A stretch of DNA of 64,000 nucleotides from Hypoxylon rubiginosum (Eukaryota; Ascomycota; Sordariomycetes; Xylariales; Hypoxylaceae), in the NCBI GenBank assembly GCA_902806565.1, contig CADCXA010000042.1, positions 1 to 64,000 on the forward strand. Direction: 5' to 3'. Shown piece after piece: positions 25,601-35,998 of the stretch. The translations under genes were made by a program, and so were the position numbers. The notes under the pieces were generated by a model. It was not told the DNA's origin. It searched no databases and was given only the letters and a program-made list of their open reading frames with translations. How positions within the stretch are numbered: the first letter of the stretch is position 1; every line of letters begins with the position of its first letter.

Positions 25601-25742
25601 ATTTGTGGAAAAGATACGAGAAATAGTGGACGAAATTTGTCGGGTGGGGGCCGTGGACCGGGAAGCCCACGGAGTATGGTGGGAAGAGTTAGCCGAGAAA
25701 GTCGGCAGGGAAGATCTTGCTACGATGCCGGTGGCTACATGA
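22698..25742 (+). CDS. TCP11 / Sok1-family protein
   Basis: A single uninterrupted frame of 1014 residues from ATG 22698 (MRRASTDLTDP); an upstream in-frame ATG at 22605 exists but gives an unconserved-looking leader. The N-terminal third is Ser/Arg-rich and then strongly helical and charged (about residues 100-215, predicted coiled coil). An IQ-like motif follows near residue 255 (KIQWWWRGALRKG, matching IQxxxRGxxxR). The rest matches the T-complex protein 11 (TCP11) domain architecture, with helical segments such as HYLIIMANYIRDRLQHLV and MLYDYANYMLQV. In yeast the family member Sok1 suppresses loss of cAMP-dependent protein kinase, and TCP11 proteins are linked to cAMP signalling; the molecular activity is not settled. 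Lack of introns is unusual beside its neighbours. Family assignment is from recognition, not a search. Confidence 0.75.
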   Translation: MRRASTDLTDPSRNLEESMGTPDPTCIDPDLDMALAAEEDDTRIYTPPPHIAARFYRPSQNRRKNSAASSRRNSISSAQSLSSHGFGHHGGPQSKYIAQQMRRASILEDRKARLADRAAHAEKVRLRAALAKAAHQKSSNLEERALAAAQAREKNLAEIVAACAEEVKRAKAIAESMKEKREQELRKLKSQMEERLAEAEKRREELRSRHAARRSRGQSVTTKKSETGSLPEEEEQESSSMSDSVVMSDDVAASKIQWWWRGALRKGAVRKFSDLGLNIDGVRDTSFEQVTELLAQEKVLVLTARVLRICGLQEGEPGSVDEMTAVRTFLSAFLILGHPTQVLSNKDHRGEQEQVGSSQGQPIPHDDLANPQLQDLVAKARDLLISFENIFSRLTSMNSYTTPPALQGALAESYATFHNAFIAWKARDSNALVDVMILQFVELDAILQTVKDGTEEAVADSYRQSIKDNQLMLMVRIKRLAGAEQGKRKIFEAVKQARKARAAKKPAGDTKPRATEHSLSNENSVGDHATADHVVSSQLQTLTPPLSLLREKELRQDNTQSSYPPILPDNRVIVHELAINREYRIEYQYFQEQHRLRIDPLFQDLKAGPRDEEKEFHYLIIMANYIRDRLQHLVKPGSHMYTFIGEILDTELAQRQFLAGSFSYEQFFSSMGSLLPKLCAPVRDDEVRDLVENKLSQGDIVDRLEALLSFIDTMLYDYANYMLQVAAPSLVEHASAYETKRFAEELDSETITLSRAEVSWRNARNKIHTEAARRDPEGVNHPRSRPTPDKIYWQMLLDEFTQPSPSDETVPEPLALDAQRRARTGRQTMRIVTAGAILLQCKNMLKRDVRAPWKTEAGRIFTVLESIDDDTKPLPQSTAVHGIMAALEAGRSMPTATKTHLQALVTKVLAASIDAKRENTDPREPVLRLLLTRMRGHILARLQASSASEKVKATSTAGEKLAGLGLPEFVEKIREIVDEICRVGAVDREAHGVWWEELAEKVGREDLATMPVAT

Positions 25743-26657
25743 GTATGGAAGATAGTAGCGATTGGGAAACCCATACTCTTCAAGGCCGCGCGAAACATAG
25801 GGGTATGAATGCATGCATGCATGCACCATCAATGGGACAAAGGCAGTCAGGCTTGGGTTTGCGTATCCGGTTTCGGTTTAGTTCCAGGTTCTAGGAGACG
25901 GCGTACTCTTTTCGGATGGGCATATAACTTGTTTTTGGAGGGTGGATGGGCTGTTCGGATTTGCTTGGAACTGGATGGACAACGTCGTTTATTGGAAGGA
26001 TGGATACCTTTTGCATCAGCGCATTACCTACACATTTGGGGCTCACGACGGATCGGTACGGTTTGAATGCTTGGCCTCGAGTAGGCCTGCGTTCTGCCGA
26101 TAGAAATAATGCCAGCGAAGAATATTGTTTTTGCTCTCTTTGACTCTTCTCATCGGTCGTAGACGCATTCGCTTTTGTAATATGGTTATGCTCGGCATTA
26201 GGTAATACCCCTAAGTCGCCTACATACAATATGTATGTACATATGTATATATCCGCAAACTGCCAGGTGCCTTACCTTATGTAATGTTTTAATCCAGCTT
26301 TAGGCACGTGATAGCGAGTCAACGTCTCAGCGGGGCAGAACGCAGAACGGGGCAAGACGCGGTGCCGCGTCCAAGTCCAAAGGTACCTAAGTAGGCAGGC
26401 AAGGTTTAGGTACCTTTTGTTCTCAGCCCCGATCTCAATCTCCGACTCTCAGTCTTCGTAGTCTTCTCAACCCCGGGAGTCAAGGTAAATCTGCCTCCCA
26501 GTCTTCGCCAGGTCGTACCTGGGTAACATATGAGAATAAGCCAACTAAAAGGGATGTGATCTTCTTAATAATTTGAGCGGGCATGTTTATTTAGACTTGT
26601 GTTTGTACTACTTCGTCGCTCCAAAAAGAAAACCCTCCACTACGTTCGACACCGAAG
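25743..26657. other. Intergenic between the TCP11/Sok1 gene and mre11
   Basis: About 0.9 kb holding the 3' end of the TCP11/Sok1 transcript and the mre11 promoter. A GCATGCATGCATGC palindrome occurs near 25810, and AGGTACCTAAGTAGGCAGGC-type words near 26380-26415. Short frames here show no domain. Confidence 0.4.
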
Positions 26658-29040
26658 ATGCCAGAATCACAATTCACTGGTACGTCTTCGTCGATAGACT
26701 ACAGTGACTCCCTTGGTAAATTCTCTATCGTCTGCTAATTATTTGGGTAAGTAGATGCCGATACGATCCGCATCCTCGTCGCCACCGATAATCATGTGGG
26801 CTACGAGGAGCGTGATCCGATCCGTGGTGATGATAGCTGGAAATCTTTTGACGAGATTATGAACTTGGCCCGGGAACAGGATGTAGGCAACCGTCATAGC
26901 CCCTCCCCAAGCCGCACGCACCGTCACTAACGAGACAGGTTGACATGGTCCTACTAGCTGGGGATTTATTCCACGAGAACAAGCCGTCCAGAAAGTCCAT
27001 GTACCAGGTCATGCGGTCACTGCGGAAAAACTGCCTTGGCTTGAAGCCGTGCGAGCTACAGTTTCTAAGCGATGCAAACGAGGTCTTTTCAGGTGCCTTT
27101 GGACATGTCAACTATGAGGATCCCGACATAAATATTTCCATCCCTGTCTTCTCCATTCACGGCAACCATGACGATCCCAGCGGCGACGGCAATTACTGCG
27201 CCTTAGATCTGCTCCAGGTCGCCGGTCTTGTCAACTACTTTGGTCGCGTACCGCGACCCGATGATATCGAAGCCAAGCCCGTTCTTCTTCAGAAGGGCCA
27301 GACTAAATTGGCACTTTACGGCATAAGCAACGTGCGCGACGAGCGTATGTTCAGAGCCTTCCGTGACCAAAACGTCAAGTGGTTCCGGCCGAACCAGCAG
27401 TCGACAGATTGGTTCAATATACTCGCCGTTCACCAGAACCATCACGCTCACACCGCGACCAGTTATCTCCCCGAGAATGTGCTTCCCGAATGGCTAGACT
27501 TAGTCGTATGGGGCCATGAGCATGAGTGTCTAATCGATCCTTCACATAATCCCGAGACCGGCTTTCACGTTATGCAGCCCGGTTCCTCGGTTGCTACGTC
27601 GTTAATCCCAGGCGAAGCCGTAGCTAAACATGTCGCCGTCCTCAGCGTCGTCGGCAAGAATTTCACCGTCGAGAAACACCGACTCAAGTCGGTCCGCCCT
27701 TTCATGACGGCCGAGATTATCCTAGCCAGCGACAAGAGGTTTAAAGGTCTGGACAAGAAGAAAGAGAACCGCCAGGAGCTCACGCGAAAGTTGATAGAGG
27801 TTGTGGAGGAAATGATCGAAGAGGCCAACGCAGAATGGGAATCGATTCAAGAAGAGGGTGTCCTGCCTGCAACGCGGCCGCTGCCTCTAATCCGACTAAA
27901 GGTGGAATATACCGCTCCCGATGGAGGACATTACGATATAGAAAACCCGCAGCGATTCTCCAACCGGTTCCAAAAAAGGGTCGCAAATACCAACAACGTA
28001 GTGTACTTTTATCGTAAAAAGACGGTCCAGAGTATGTGAAGGCGATCTGCTCTAACACGGGGGGAGACTGCTAACTGTGTCTAACAGAAAGAGCCAAAGC
28101 CGATACAGAACTGTCGGAGGAATTATTAGCAACTTTGGAGGGTATGGATAGCATCCAGGTTGGCAAGCTAGTCAAGGAATACCTCTCCGCTCAAGCGCAA
28201 TCCCTCAAAATCTTCCCTCAAGAACCGTTTGGCTATGCCGTCAACCAATTTGTCGACAAAGATGACAAGCATGCTGTGGAAGATTTTGTGAGCCAGTCGC
28301 TCTCGGAGCAGGTGAGGCAGATGCTGTCGCTTGAAAACCAGGATGGAGACAGCGAAGACATAATGAAGAGGACCAAGGAAGGACAGCAGCAACGGTTTGC
28401 TAAGGGCGAGTGGAAGCTAGCAAGACTTAAGCACAAGGCAAGACCGGACGATTGGGACTCGGATAAGAACGGCCATTGGGAGGACCAACCTCAGGCGACT
28501 GATACTACAAAACCTATCGCTGAGCCCAAGACAAAGGCAACTCAGCCCAAAGGCCGCGGGCGAAAGGCAGTGCCGTTCGTAGACGATGACGACGAGGACG
28601 AGGACGTGGAGGAGGTTGCGGAAGAACAACCAGCACTGAAAACAAGGGGAAGAGGCAAAGCGACAACGTCAGCTAAGCCAAAAGCAGCCGCCGCTAAGAC
28701 CCCGGCAAGGAAAGGGCCCGCTCTAGGGCGCTCCCGCAAGACGCTAGCCGTCGAAGAAGACGAGGACGAGGATGAGGACGGAGACGTCGTGATGGACGAC
28801 GACAACTACGACCCTCCGGCCCCGCCGCCAAAGCGCGCCACCGCGACAAGAGCCGCGCCCACGAGATCGCAGGCTACCCGCGCCACCTCGTCGGCCACCT
28901 CGGTCCCCAAGACGGCACGGCAGACGAAGCTCAACTTCTCGTCGCAGAAAGCCACGCAGCAGGAACCGCTGGAGATTAGCGACGACGAGATCTCTGACGA
29001 TTTTGAGTCCGTGCCGGACGCTAGGAGCCGGAGACGTTGA
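26658..29040 (+). CDS. mre11: DNA double-strand break repair nuclease Mre11
   Basis: Four exons: 26658-26679, 26755-26882, 26939-28031 and 28088-29040, summing to 2196 nt (731 residues). Mre11 is the Mn-dependent nuclease of the Mre11-Rad50-Nbs1 complex, which senses and resects DNA breaks in the nucleus. Calcineurin-like phosphoesterase motifs are all visible: TDNHVGY with D19/H21, GDLFHENK with D59, GNHDD at 125-129, and GHEHE with H243/H245. The Mre11 DNA-binding domain follows ([14 protein letters not shown] onwards). The C-terminus is acidic and carries Gly-Arg repeats (KGRGRK, TRGRGK), typical of the methylated, DNA-binding tail of the family. The first exon is just 22 nt, ending inside codon 8. 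The last intron, 28032-28087, splits the DNA-binding region from the tail. Identity is certain; splice sites are inferred. Confidence 0.95.
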
Positions 29041-30305
29041 GGGCTCGCGCGATGTCGAAAGGATTGGTATTTTGGAAGGGGGGGGATGGGAGAGGGGGTT
29101 GTGCGGATGATGATAATGGATGATATGACTGCGGGTCTTGATGATACCAATGCCGTCCATCTGCGTATTTGGTTGCGGATAGTGCAGGGCTACTCATCAC
29201 GACCTTTCAACGAGTCAACGTATCGGACAGGAAGCCAGGCAGGTAATTGCGACTTCATAACCGACGGGAGTTTAGCATCATTAGACGCTCACATATGGGC
29301 ATCGAATGGGATAGGCGCAAGGTCGACAGAGGCAGCATAGCTGCTAAGGTGGAGATTTCTTGCTAGAGCAGAGCTTACGCAATTTACTAATTGCTATCAA
29401 CATTCTAGATGAATTATTGCCCGTAAACGTACCTAACATAGTACAGTCTCTAGGCCATGGTTCATCTGCCTACCTCACACCTAGAGAGTAACGGCAGTAT
29501 GATAAGTATTGTGGTGTCGTTGCGCTGCCGATTGAGTATAGACCCTAGCTAAAGAACGACAGCTAGACCTAGGGAGGTAGCCATATAAGCTCGAGAACTT
29601 TTTCGTCACGGCATCTCCGTTGTCTCGGATAGCTTATGTCGTCGTGGCCTTGCTCGTGTGACAAGTTTCCATCGCAGATTTGCGTGTCAACGTTTTGCTT
29701 AGACACATGCGAGGTAGATGGTAGATGGAATAGATTATTCGCTGCCCCGTAAACTTGTATCTGTTCATTTTATATGCAGTTGATTCCGTCGGTTATAGGT
29801 ATCTATTCCATTTCCCCATTCTTCGTCTATTTGTTAGTCATATCCGAGGTATACTACGGATTGTCTTAACCCCTATCCCTCGGATACGTACATACGTACG
29901 TAGCGTTAAGCTCACGTCGTTGGTTTCAAGTCGGCCGCATACTTCGTCAAGTAGGCAAGATCGCTAGCTGTCGCATGTACACGTCAAAGTCTATATAGCC
30001 GTTAGCGCTACCGTTATGAGTTCAGGGGTTCCCAAGAATCTCACCATCCGGGTGCTAACACAAAACCATCATGTACCCATCAAGTGCACACACGTCGCCC
30101 CCGGTGTTTGGTTTGGGGTGAGACTCATTGCTCCATACCGGTACTTGAACATACCCCTTTTTCTCCCTAGAAAGAAGAAGTATGCCCACCTGGGCATTTT
30201 CTCTTGGAAAAAGGTAAGTCTCGCTGTAGATATCTCGTATGAGTTTCTAACTTCTCGCACTATTATTATTATATCGCTTGAGCATGTCTACCCGCTCCTC
30301 GAAAG
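29041..30305. other. Intergenic between mre11 and the LicD gene
   Basis: About 1.26 kb with the mre11 3' end and the LicD promoter. A GTACATACGTACGTAG palindromic stretch lies near 29887. No convincing gene; the frames at 29086 and 29755 are short and featureless. Confidence 0.4.
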
Positions 30306-31554
30306 ATGCATGTCCTCCTCCTCCCCCTACTGTTCCTTCTCACGACACCATCTTCCTCCTCGGCGGCCGTGGTCCCCAGCAAGACTCCCCATCATCATGC
30401 TGCTGCCGCCGTCGCAGCCGCAGCAGCCAGCAAGAAACTTCTCCCCCTCGGGGACGGGGGGAGTAAGAAGATCGAAGAACGACAGCAACAGCAGCAGCAG
30501 GAGACGAAATATTTCCGCGAGGCGGGCGGGTCGCTGGAGCTGGGCCACTACGACGCGCGGTACTTCCGGGGGGAGGTGCCGTACGGGGAGCACGGGCCCG
30601 CGCTCCGGCGGCTGATCCGGTCGTGGCTGGCGACGGCGCGGGCGCTGGGCGTAGGGGAGCAGGCCTGGCTCGCGCACGGCACGCTGCTGGGCTGGTGGTG
30701 GAGCGGACGCGTCATGCCCTGGGACTACGACCTCGACGTCCAGATGCCCACGGCCACGCTCGCGTACCTCGGCCGGCATTTTAATCGGACGCTGCACGAC
30801 TACGCGTTCGCCGTCGACGGGGAGGGGGACGGGCTGCCGTTGTCCCCGAGCGTAGCGCTGCTACAGAAAGAACAAGGAGACGCTACGAGTGATGGCAGCG
30901 GCAGCGGCAGATTCGTGAACAAGACATACCTCCTCGACGTCAACCCGTACCACGGGGCGCTGGGCCGGGGCTCCGGGCACAACGTGATCGACGCGCGGTG
31001 GATCGACGTGAGCAGCGGCCTGTTCGTCGACATCACGGGGCTGGCCGAGCGCGAGGCGGCCGAGCGCCCGGGCGTCTGGAGCTGCAAGAACGCCCACCGC
31101 TACCGCACCGCCGAGCTGTACCCCCTGCGCCGCACCGAGTTCGAGGGCGTCCCGGCCACGGTTCCCTTTGCGTTCGATAAGATCCTGGCGGATGAATATG
31201 GGGCGAAGAGCTTGACGGCTACGGAGTGGGCTGGGTGAGTTTGTGGATTTGCTTCCCCCTTTTCCCCTTTTTTTTCTTTTCTATTTTTATGGATTTGTTC
31301 ACCCTCATATCTCCTTGTGAGATTGTCCATCATTTTACCCTCTATCTACCTGCATTATCTGCGTTCTCTGCGAGTTAAAGTATGTGTATGCTAACTGGAT
31401 CCGAAGACACCACTGGGTACCAGAATTCAAGGAATGGGTCAAGGATCCCGAGCCGGTGCCCAAGGAGGACGAGACGAAACCCAACAACCAACAGCAGGGT
31501 GGCAATTCGGTTGTCGTGGTCGTTGAGAAGACGGTTGTTAAGGGAGCAGAATAA
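30306..31554 (+). CDS. LicD-family protein with signal peptide
   Basis: Two exons, 30306-31234 and 31407-31554, 1077 nt (358 residues). The intron has a GTGAGT donor, a GCTAAC branch site and a GAAG acceptor; it joins ATEWAG to HHWVPEFKEWV, a continuity expected in this family. The N-terminus is a signal peptide (MHVLLLPLLFLL then Ser/Ala), followed by a His- and Gln-rich linker. The core has the LicD/fukutin-type nucleotidyltransferase-fold signature HGTLLGWWWSG followed by PWDYDLDVQM, whose acidic residues would bind metal, and later VDITGL and the PLRRTEFEGV motif. LicD proteins transfer phosphocholine or related groups to glycans; in fungi homologues are tied to mannosylphosphorylation of glycoproteins. 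Secretory (Golgi) location is inferred from the signal sequence. The exact substrate is unknown. Confidence 0.85.
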
Positions 31555-32278
31555 AGGGGGAGTTCTTGGATGCGGTCGGGGGCCCTTTTGCTCTTCACTT
31601 CCAGTCTTCTCTTTTAGGGTGCTTGGTAATGGGTCATGACTGTGTTGGATCTTAAGGGAACGATGGCCGAATCTAAAATTTGGTATCAAAGCCGTTGAAA
31701 CGTTGGATATAATAGGGGAAGGGGGGCACTGTAAGAGTATGAGCTTTAGAGGCTAGAGACACTCGCATATAAATATCTGTAGAAGGATTTCCATAATACG
31801 AAGGGGATCTAGGAATATAGATACTTCTATATATTTTGCCGTATTAGCATACAGCCGGTGTATATCTCGTTACAATACTGACGTTTTAGATTTGGGACAA
31901 ATCTTAAGCACGGAATTTATCGAGCATGTATGAAAAAGCTACGTATATCAAGCCAAGAAAGCCAATGAAAGATGGTATAACGTTCGTTAAATATAAATAT
32001 GTACATACATTCAAAGCCCATCCATAGATCGGACCTGTCAAACCCATCGATTCCAGAACGCCATCGCCATCTGATGCACCATATATCCGCTGGAACAATA
32101 CGGAACGGATCGCCAGAAAACAAAGGTATAAGACAAAACACTATAATAAATGCATCATCGTAGATCGGGTCTGTGACATCTCCAAGGAGAGCTCGCAAAC
32201 GCCTAACTAGCGCGAGACTTGGACACCGGGAATATCGTTGTAATCGAAGTGTCCAAACTCAGCCTCATCGGCAACGCA
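31555..32278. other. Intergenic between the LicD and WLM protease genes
   Basis: Convergent 3' ends, about 720 bp. Nothing beyond A+T-rich transcript-end sequence is recognisable. Confidence 0.4.
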
Positions 32279-33313
32279 TCATTGGTTATCATTTGCCCCC
32301 TCGCTCGGCTCAGCTTGCTTCTGCTTCTTGACGCGCTCCTCGGCAGCTTTCGCTATGATCTCACGTCTGCTCACCGCGCCACTACTACTCGCAGCGGCGC
32401 CCGAACCCCCGCCGCCGAGCACAAACTCGCCGCCCGTCCACCCGCCGTGGTCGTACGCCACCTCTTCTTCGCTGCCGGGCTCGGCAGGCTCGTAGTACTC
32501 GGCGCCGCCGACGCTGCGGCCGCCGTTCTTCCAGTCGGCGCGCGCGACCTCGCGCTCGATCTGGTGGCACAGGTCCCAGAACTGGCGGTCGTGGGGCCCG
32601 TGCACGTTGTGCGCGAGCTCGTGGCAGAGCGTGTTGCGGATCACCTTGTAGTTGCGGTACCCGTCGTACGCGTCGGTGCGCAGCCGCAGCTCGATCACCT
32701 CGCCCCGGTTGCGGTTCAGTCCCAGGATGCGGGTTGTGCCCTCGTGGTTCGACTCCGTGTACGCCGTGGGGTCCATCTCCGTGAGCAGCCCGACGCTGAA
32801 CTTGTGCGCGCGCATCGCCGTGCGGATCCCCGGGTCGTTCTTGAGGCGTTCGAGGAATGCGAGAGATCGCTCTGGACGAGGTAGGTTCGGTAGCGGGCGC
32901 AGCGTCATGAACGTGTAAGTATTGTCTTCCTGGGCGCGTGCCGGGTTGCGCTGGGAGAACGCCTTGGGCTGCTTGCGGCGTGCGGCGGCTAGGTGCGTTT
33001 GACGCGAGGCGGCGTGCTGCGAGGCTGAGGCTAGCGATTCCAGTTCGGCGCTCGATGTGCCCAGTAGCGTGATCTTCTTGTCTTGTAGGTCGGCTACGGG
33101 ACGGCCGCCAAAGCCGGGGCTTTTTAGCAGGCCAAGCTTGGGCACCATGAGTTTCTGGTTGGCGATGGGGATGAAGAGCGTGGCTTCGATCTCGGCGGCT
33201 AGGTCGGCAACTGTGGCTTCCGGATCCATCTCGAAGTCGTGCTGTTGCCCATGATGGGTGAAGCTGATGGTGATCCCTCTAGAATCCTGTGTGATATCGT
33301 CTTGTTCTGCCAT
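32279..33313 (-). CDS. Ubiquitin-like / WLM-domain metalloprotease (Wss1-like)
   Basis: Single exon, 344 residues, starting at ATG 33313 (MAEQDDITQD); an in-frame ATG farther upstream at 33397 would add 28 residues of non-conserved character. Residues about 10-85 form a ubiquitin-like fold (ITISFTHHGQQHDFEMDP to KKITLLG). The WLM domain follows, with the zinc-protease signature HELAHNVHGPH: H231 and H235 as ligands, E232 as catalytic base, H241 as third ligand. The tail is Gly/Ser-rich then Lys-rich. WLM proteases of the Wss1/SPRTN group cleave proteins crosslinked to DNA and act with SUMO/ubiquitin and Cdc48. The Ubl-WLM order matches the ubiquitin/metalloprotease fusion type known in fission yeast, which differs from budding-yeast Wss1. 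Function in crosslink repair is inferred from family. Confidence 0.88.
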   Translation of the reverse strand: MAEQDDITQDSRGITISFTHHGQQHDFEMDPEATVADLAAEIEATLFIPIANQKLMVPKLGLLKSPGFGGRPVADLQDKKITLLGTSSAELESLASASQHAASRQTHLAAARRKQPKAFSQRNPARAQEDNTYTFMTLRPLPNLPRPERSLAFLERLKNDPGIRTAMRAHKFSVGLLTEMDPTAYTESNHEGTTRILGLNRNRGEVIELRLRTDAYDGYRNYKVIRNTLCHELAHNVHGPHDRQFWDLCHQIEREVARADWKNGGRSVGGAEYYEPAEPGSEEEVAYDHGGWTGGEFVLGGGGSGAAASSSGAVSRREIIAKAAEERVKKQKQAEPSEGANDNQ

Positions 33314-34157
33314 AGCTGTTGTGTGGTTTTGTAACCGAGAGCGGAGGAGAGATAGGCAGATAGGTGGCGTTTTATCTGGAGGCGTTCGTAATGTCACTGA
33401 AATACTGATAGCTCACCAAGGTAATCTATGATCTATCTGGTGACAAATAACAAAGTCAAGTAGATTGTGAAAAAGACAAAGAAAACTAATCCTACCTCTC
33501 GACCCTGAAGAAAATCTGTACGTCCTTTATTGAACGGGTTCCCGTCGAAGATTCTACAATGTGTATGACTTACCTCGTTGGTATTGTTGTTCTCGGTAGC
33601 TTTGTAATCCAAAGTCGGTACGTCAGATAGAGGATGCCTCATTCCGCCAAGGAATCTAGGCCACCCGATGTACCTACCCGGTCGAAGCTAATGCCGATGC
33701 CGTGCAAGTTTGCGATATGCCAGCCAATAGGAAGAAAGTCGACTGACCAAAGAGGGTGACATCATCTCAGCTGTGGCTTGAGAAGTAATTTTGGATATTT
33801 CCGTACCTTACCAGCCACAGAGGCCAAAAAAAGAATCAGAAAAGACCAGGTAGCACGGCACTAAAGCAACTAGCCAGGGATCCAATCATACGTCAAGCGC
33901 GTTGTAGTTGTATTGTGGTTATTGTGTCCTTTCAATGTCCTTTCAAGGTCCTTTTCAAGAAACATTCTTCGACTTCCCGTCTATTACCTACCTAAGGTAT
34001 CGTCACTCCTTACCGCGAACGCGAACACGTCTTTGCGAACATATTGCTGAACCCTTTGAAACCTCAGTTCTTGATTTACCCGAGCACTTCTCGCCCGACG
34101 TAATCACATCCCGTCGTCCGCAAAGCTTTTAGGAGCTTTGCTCCCCCCGTACTGACC
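33314..34157. other. Divergent promoter region, WLM protease and erd2
   Basis: About 840 bp between divergent starts. Direct repeats GTCCTTTCAATGTCCTTTCAAGGTCC occur in part near 33925-33950. No gene seen. Confidence 0.4.
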
Positions 34158-34972
34158 ATGACGTTAAACCTCTTCCGAGTCCTGGGTAAGAGTCAATGCG
34201 AGAGAGAATCGTTGCAAGTAGCGCTAATAGCCATACGTAGGAGACTTCTCCCATCTAGCGTCCATTTTGATCCTCTTACACAAGATGACCGAGCTCAATG
34301 TCAGTCGTAATACACAGCGATGAGTCCCGAATGCCAATTAACGAATATTGTAGGGCGCCTCCGGCATCTCGTTCAAGTCTCAAGCCCTCTACTTAATAGT
34401 CTATGTCACTCGTTATCTAGGTATGTTATTTCAACGAAGTGACCGGGCTAGCAAAGTCGTACTTACACGAATCGACAGACCTTTTTAGCACGTCGAGCAT
34501 CTACAACATTGTCTTCAAGATCCTCTTCATCAGCAGCCAAAGCTACGTCATCTACCTGATGACCACCAAGTACAAGCCCACCTACGACCCGAACCTCGAC
34601 ACCTTCCGTATACAGTACCTGCTAGGCGGCGCTGCGGTCCTCGGCGTCCTCATGCCCTACAAGTACACCATGTCCGAGATTCTGTGGGCGTTCTCGATCT
34701 GGCTCGAGTCTGTGGCTATCCTTCCCCAGCTGTTCATGTTGCAGAGGACCGGCGAGGCCGAGGTCATCACCACCCATTACCTGTTCGCCCTTGGAATCTA
34801 CCGCGCCCTCTACATCCCCAACTGGATCTACAGGTACATCACCGAGCCTAATCACCAGGTCGACTGGATTGCCATCGTCGCCGGTCTCGTTCAGACCGTA
34901 CTGTACAGTGATTTCTTCTGGATTTACTACCAGAAGGTTATTAAGGGCAAGAAGTTCAAGCTTCCCGTATAA
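34158..34972 (+). CDS. erd2: ER lumen protein-retaining receptor Erd2 (K/HDEL receptor)
   Basis: Four exons, 34158-34185, 34241-34299, 34354-34420 and 34479-34972, sum 648 nt (215 residues), the usual size of the family. Erd2 is the seven-helix Golgi receptor that returns HDEL/KDEL-tagged chaperones to the ER. Family hallmarks visible in order: LGDFSHLASILILLHKM, GISFKSQALYLIVYVTRYLD, KYKPTYDPNLDTFR, YTMSEILWAFSIWLESVAILPQ split around the central helices, THYLFALGIYRALYIPNWIYRY and SDFFWIYYQKVIKGKKFKLPV. The C-terminal lysines form the COPI-binding signal. The product is complete with no missing segment. Short 5' exons are typical for the gene in fungi. Confidence 0.96.
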
Positions 34973-35578
34973 GGGGTTCTAAGCGCATCTTGTTGTCCTA
35001 CCTTGGGAATGAAGAATGATTGCAGAGAAGCTTTTTTAGGTGGATCCTAAGTTCTGCACTATCTCCTAGATAATCGCAGTTTAGTTCGCTCATAGGCGAA
35101 ATTAGGCTTACGGGGATACCCGGTTGGGTCTAATAACGGATGAGACGACTAAGAATTGGCTCAAACGATATCGTCTCAATAATAGAAACGCGCCACCAAG
35201 GCGTGTCGATGTGTGTGCATGGCCGGCGTTAGGTTAGGCGGGGGCTGACGCGGTATATCAGCCCGAAAGTGCTCGGCCTTAAAGGAAGGGGTTTGGTCTA
35301 AGTTCGATTCGACTGTACATAAAAACGTGTATTTAGGAAGGTAATGAAAGTAAAGGCTTCGGTCCATCTCGTTTAATCCGGCATATGCGTGACTGGAAAT
35401 CGCGCTACTATAGATTTCCTCTTACCTATACGCAGGGTAGGTGGTATAGTACGGCAAGAGGCAAGAGGCAGGGGGTATGTACTCTCATTCAAAATGACGA
35501 AAAGCTATATACAGGATCCGGAAAATATTCAGGAGACGAGCCTCGGAGAAAGGCACAAGTAAAACGCTAAAAACAAGA
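34973..35578. other. Intergenic, convergent 3' ends
   Basis: About 600 bp between erd2 and the membrane-protein gene. Nothing recognisable. Confidence 0.4.
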
Positions 35579-35949
35579 CTACCACGCAGTTCCCTGCTCG
35601 AGCGAGAAGGGGTCGACGGGCCGCCTCGGCACCGGCGCCTGGACCAGCAGCGGCGAGGGCGTGCCGTGGTCAGCCGGGACCGGCAGCGGCATCGCCGTCC
35701 TTCCTACCACGTACCTGTCGTCCTTCGCCGGTGGCTGGGGCTGGGGCTGCGCGGGTACGTTTACCTCTTTCGTCGTCGGGAACAGCCGCCATTCCGTCTC
35801 CGTGTGCACCACGGGGTTCATCGCGAGTGGATCCGCCGAGCCTTTCTTCTCCTCCTGCTGCCGCGCCTTCTCGCTACCGACCCTGACCAGCTGCGCCCGC
35901 CCGCCGCTGTTTATGCTCTGCTGCCGCGCCAGCGATAGTCCGACGGCGG

Positions 35950-35998
<49 letters not shown>

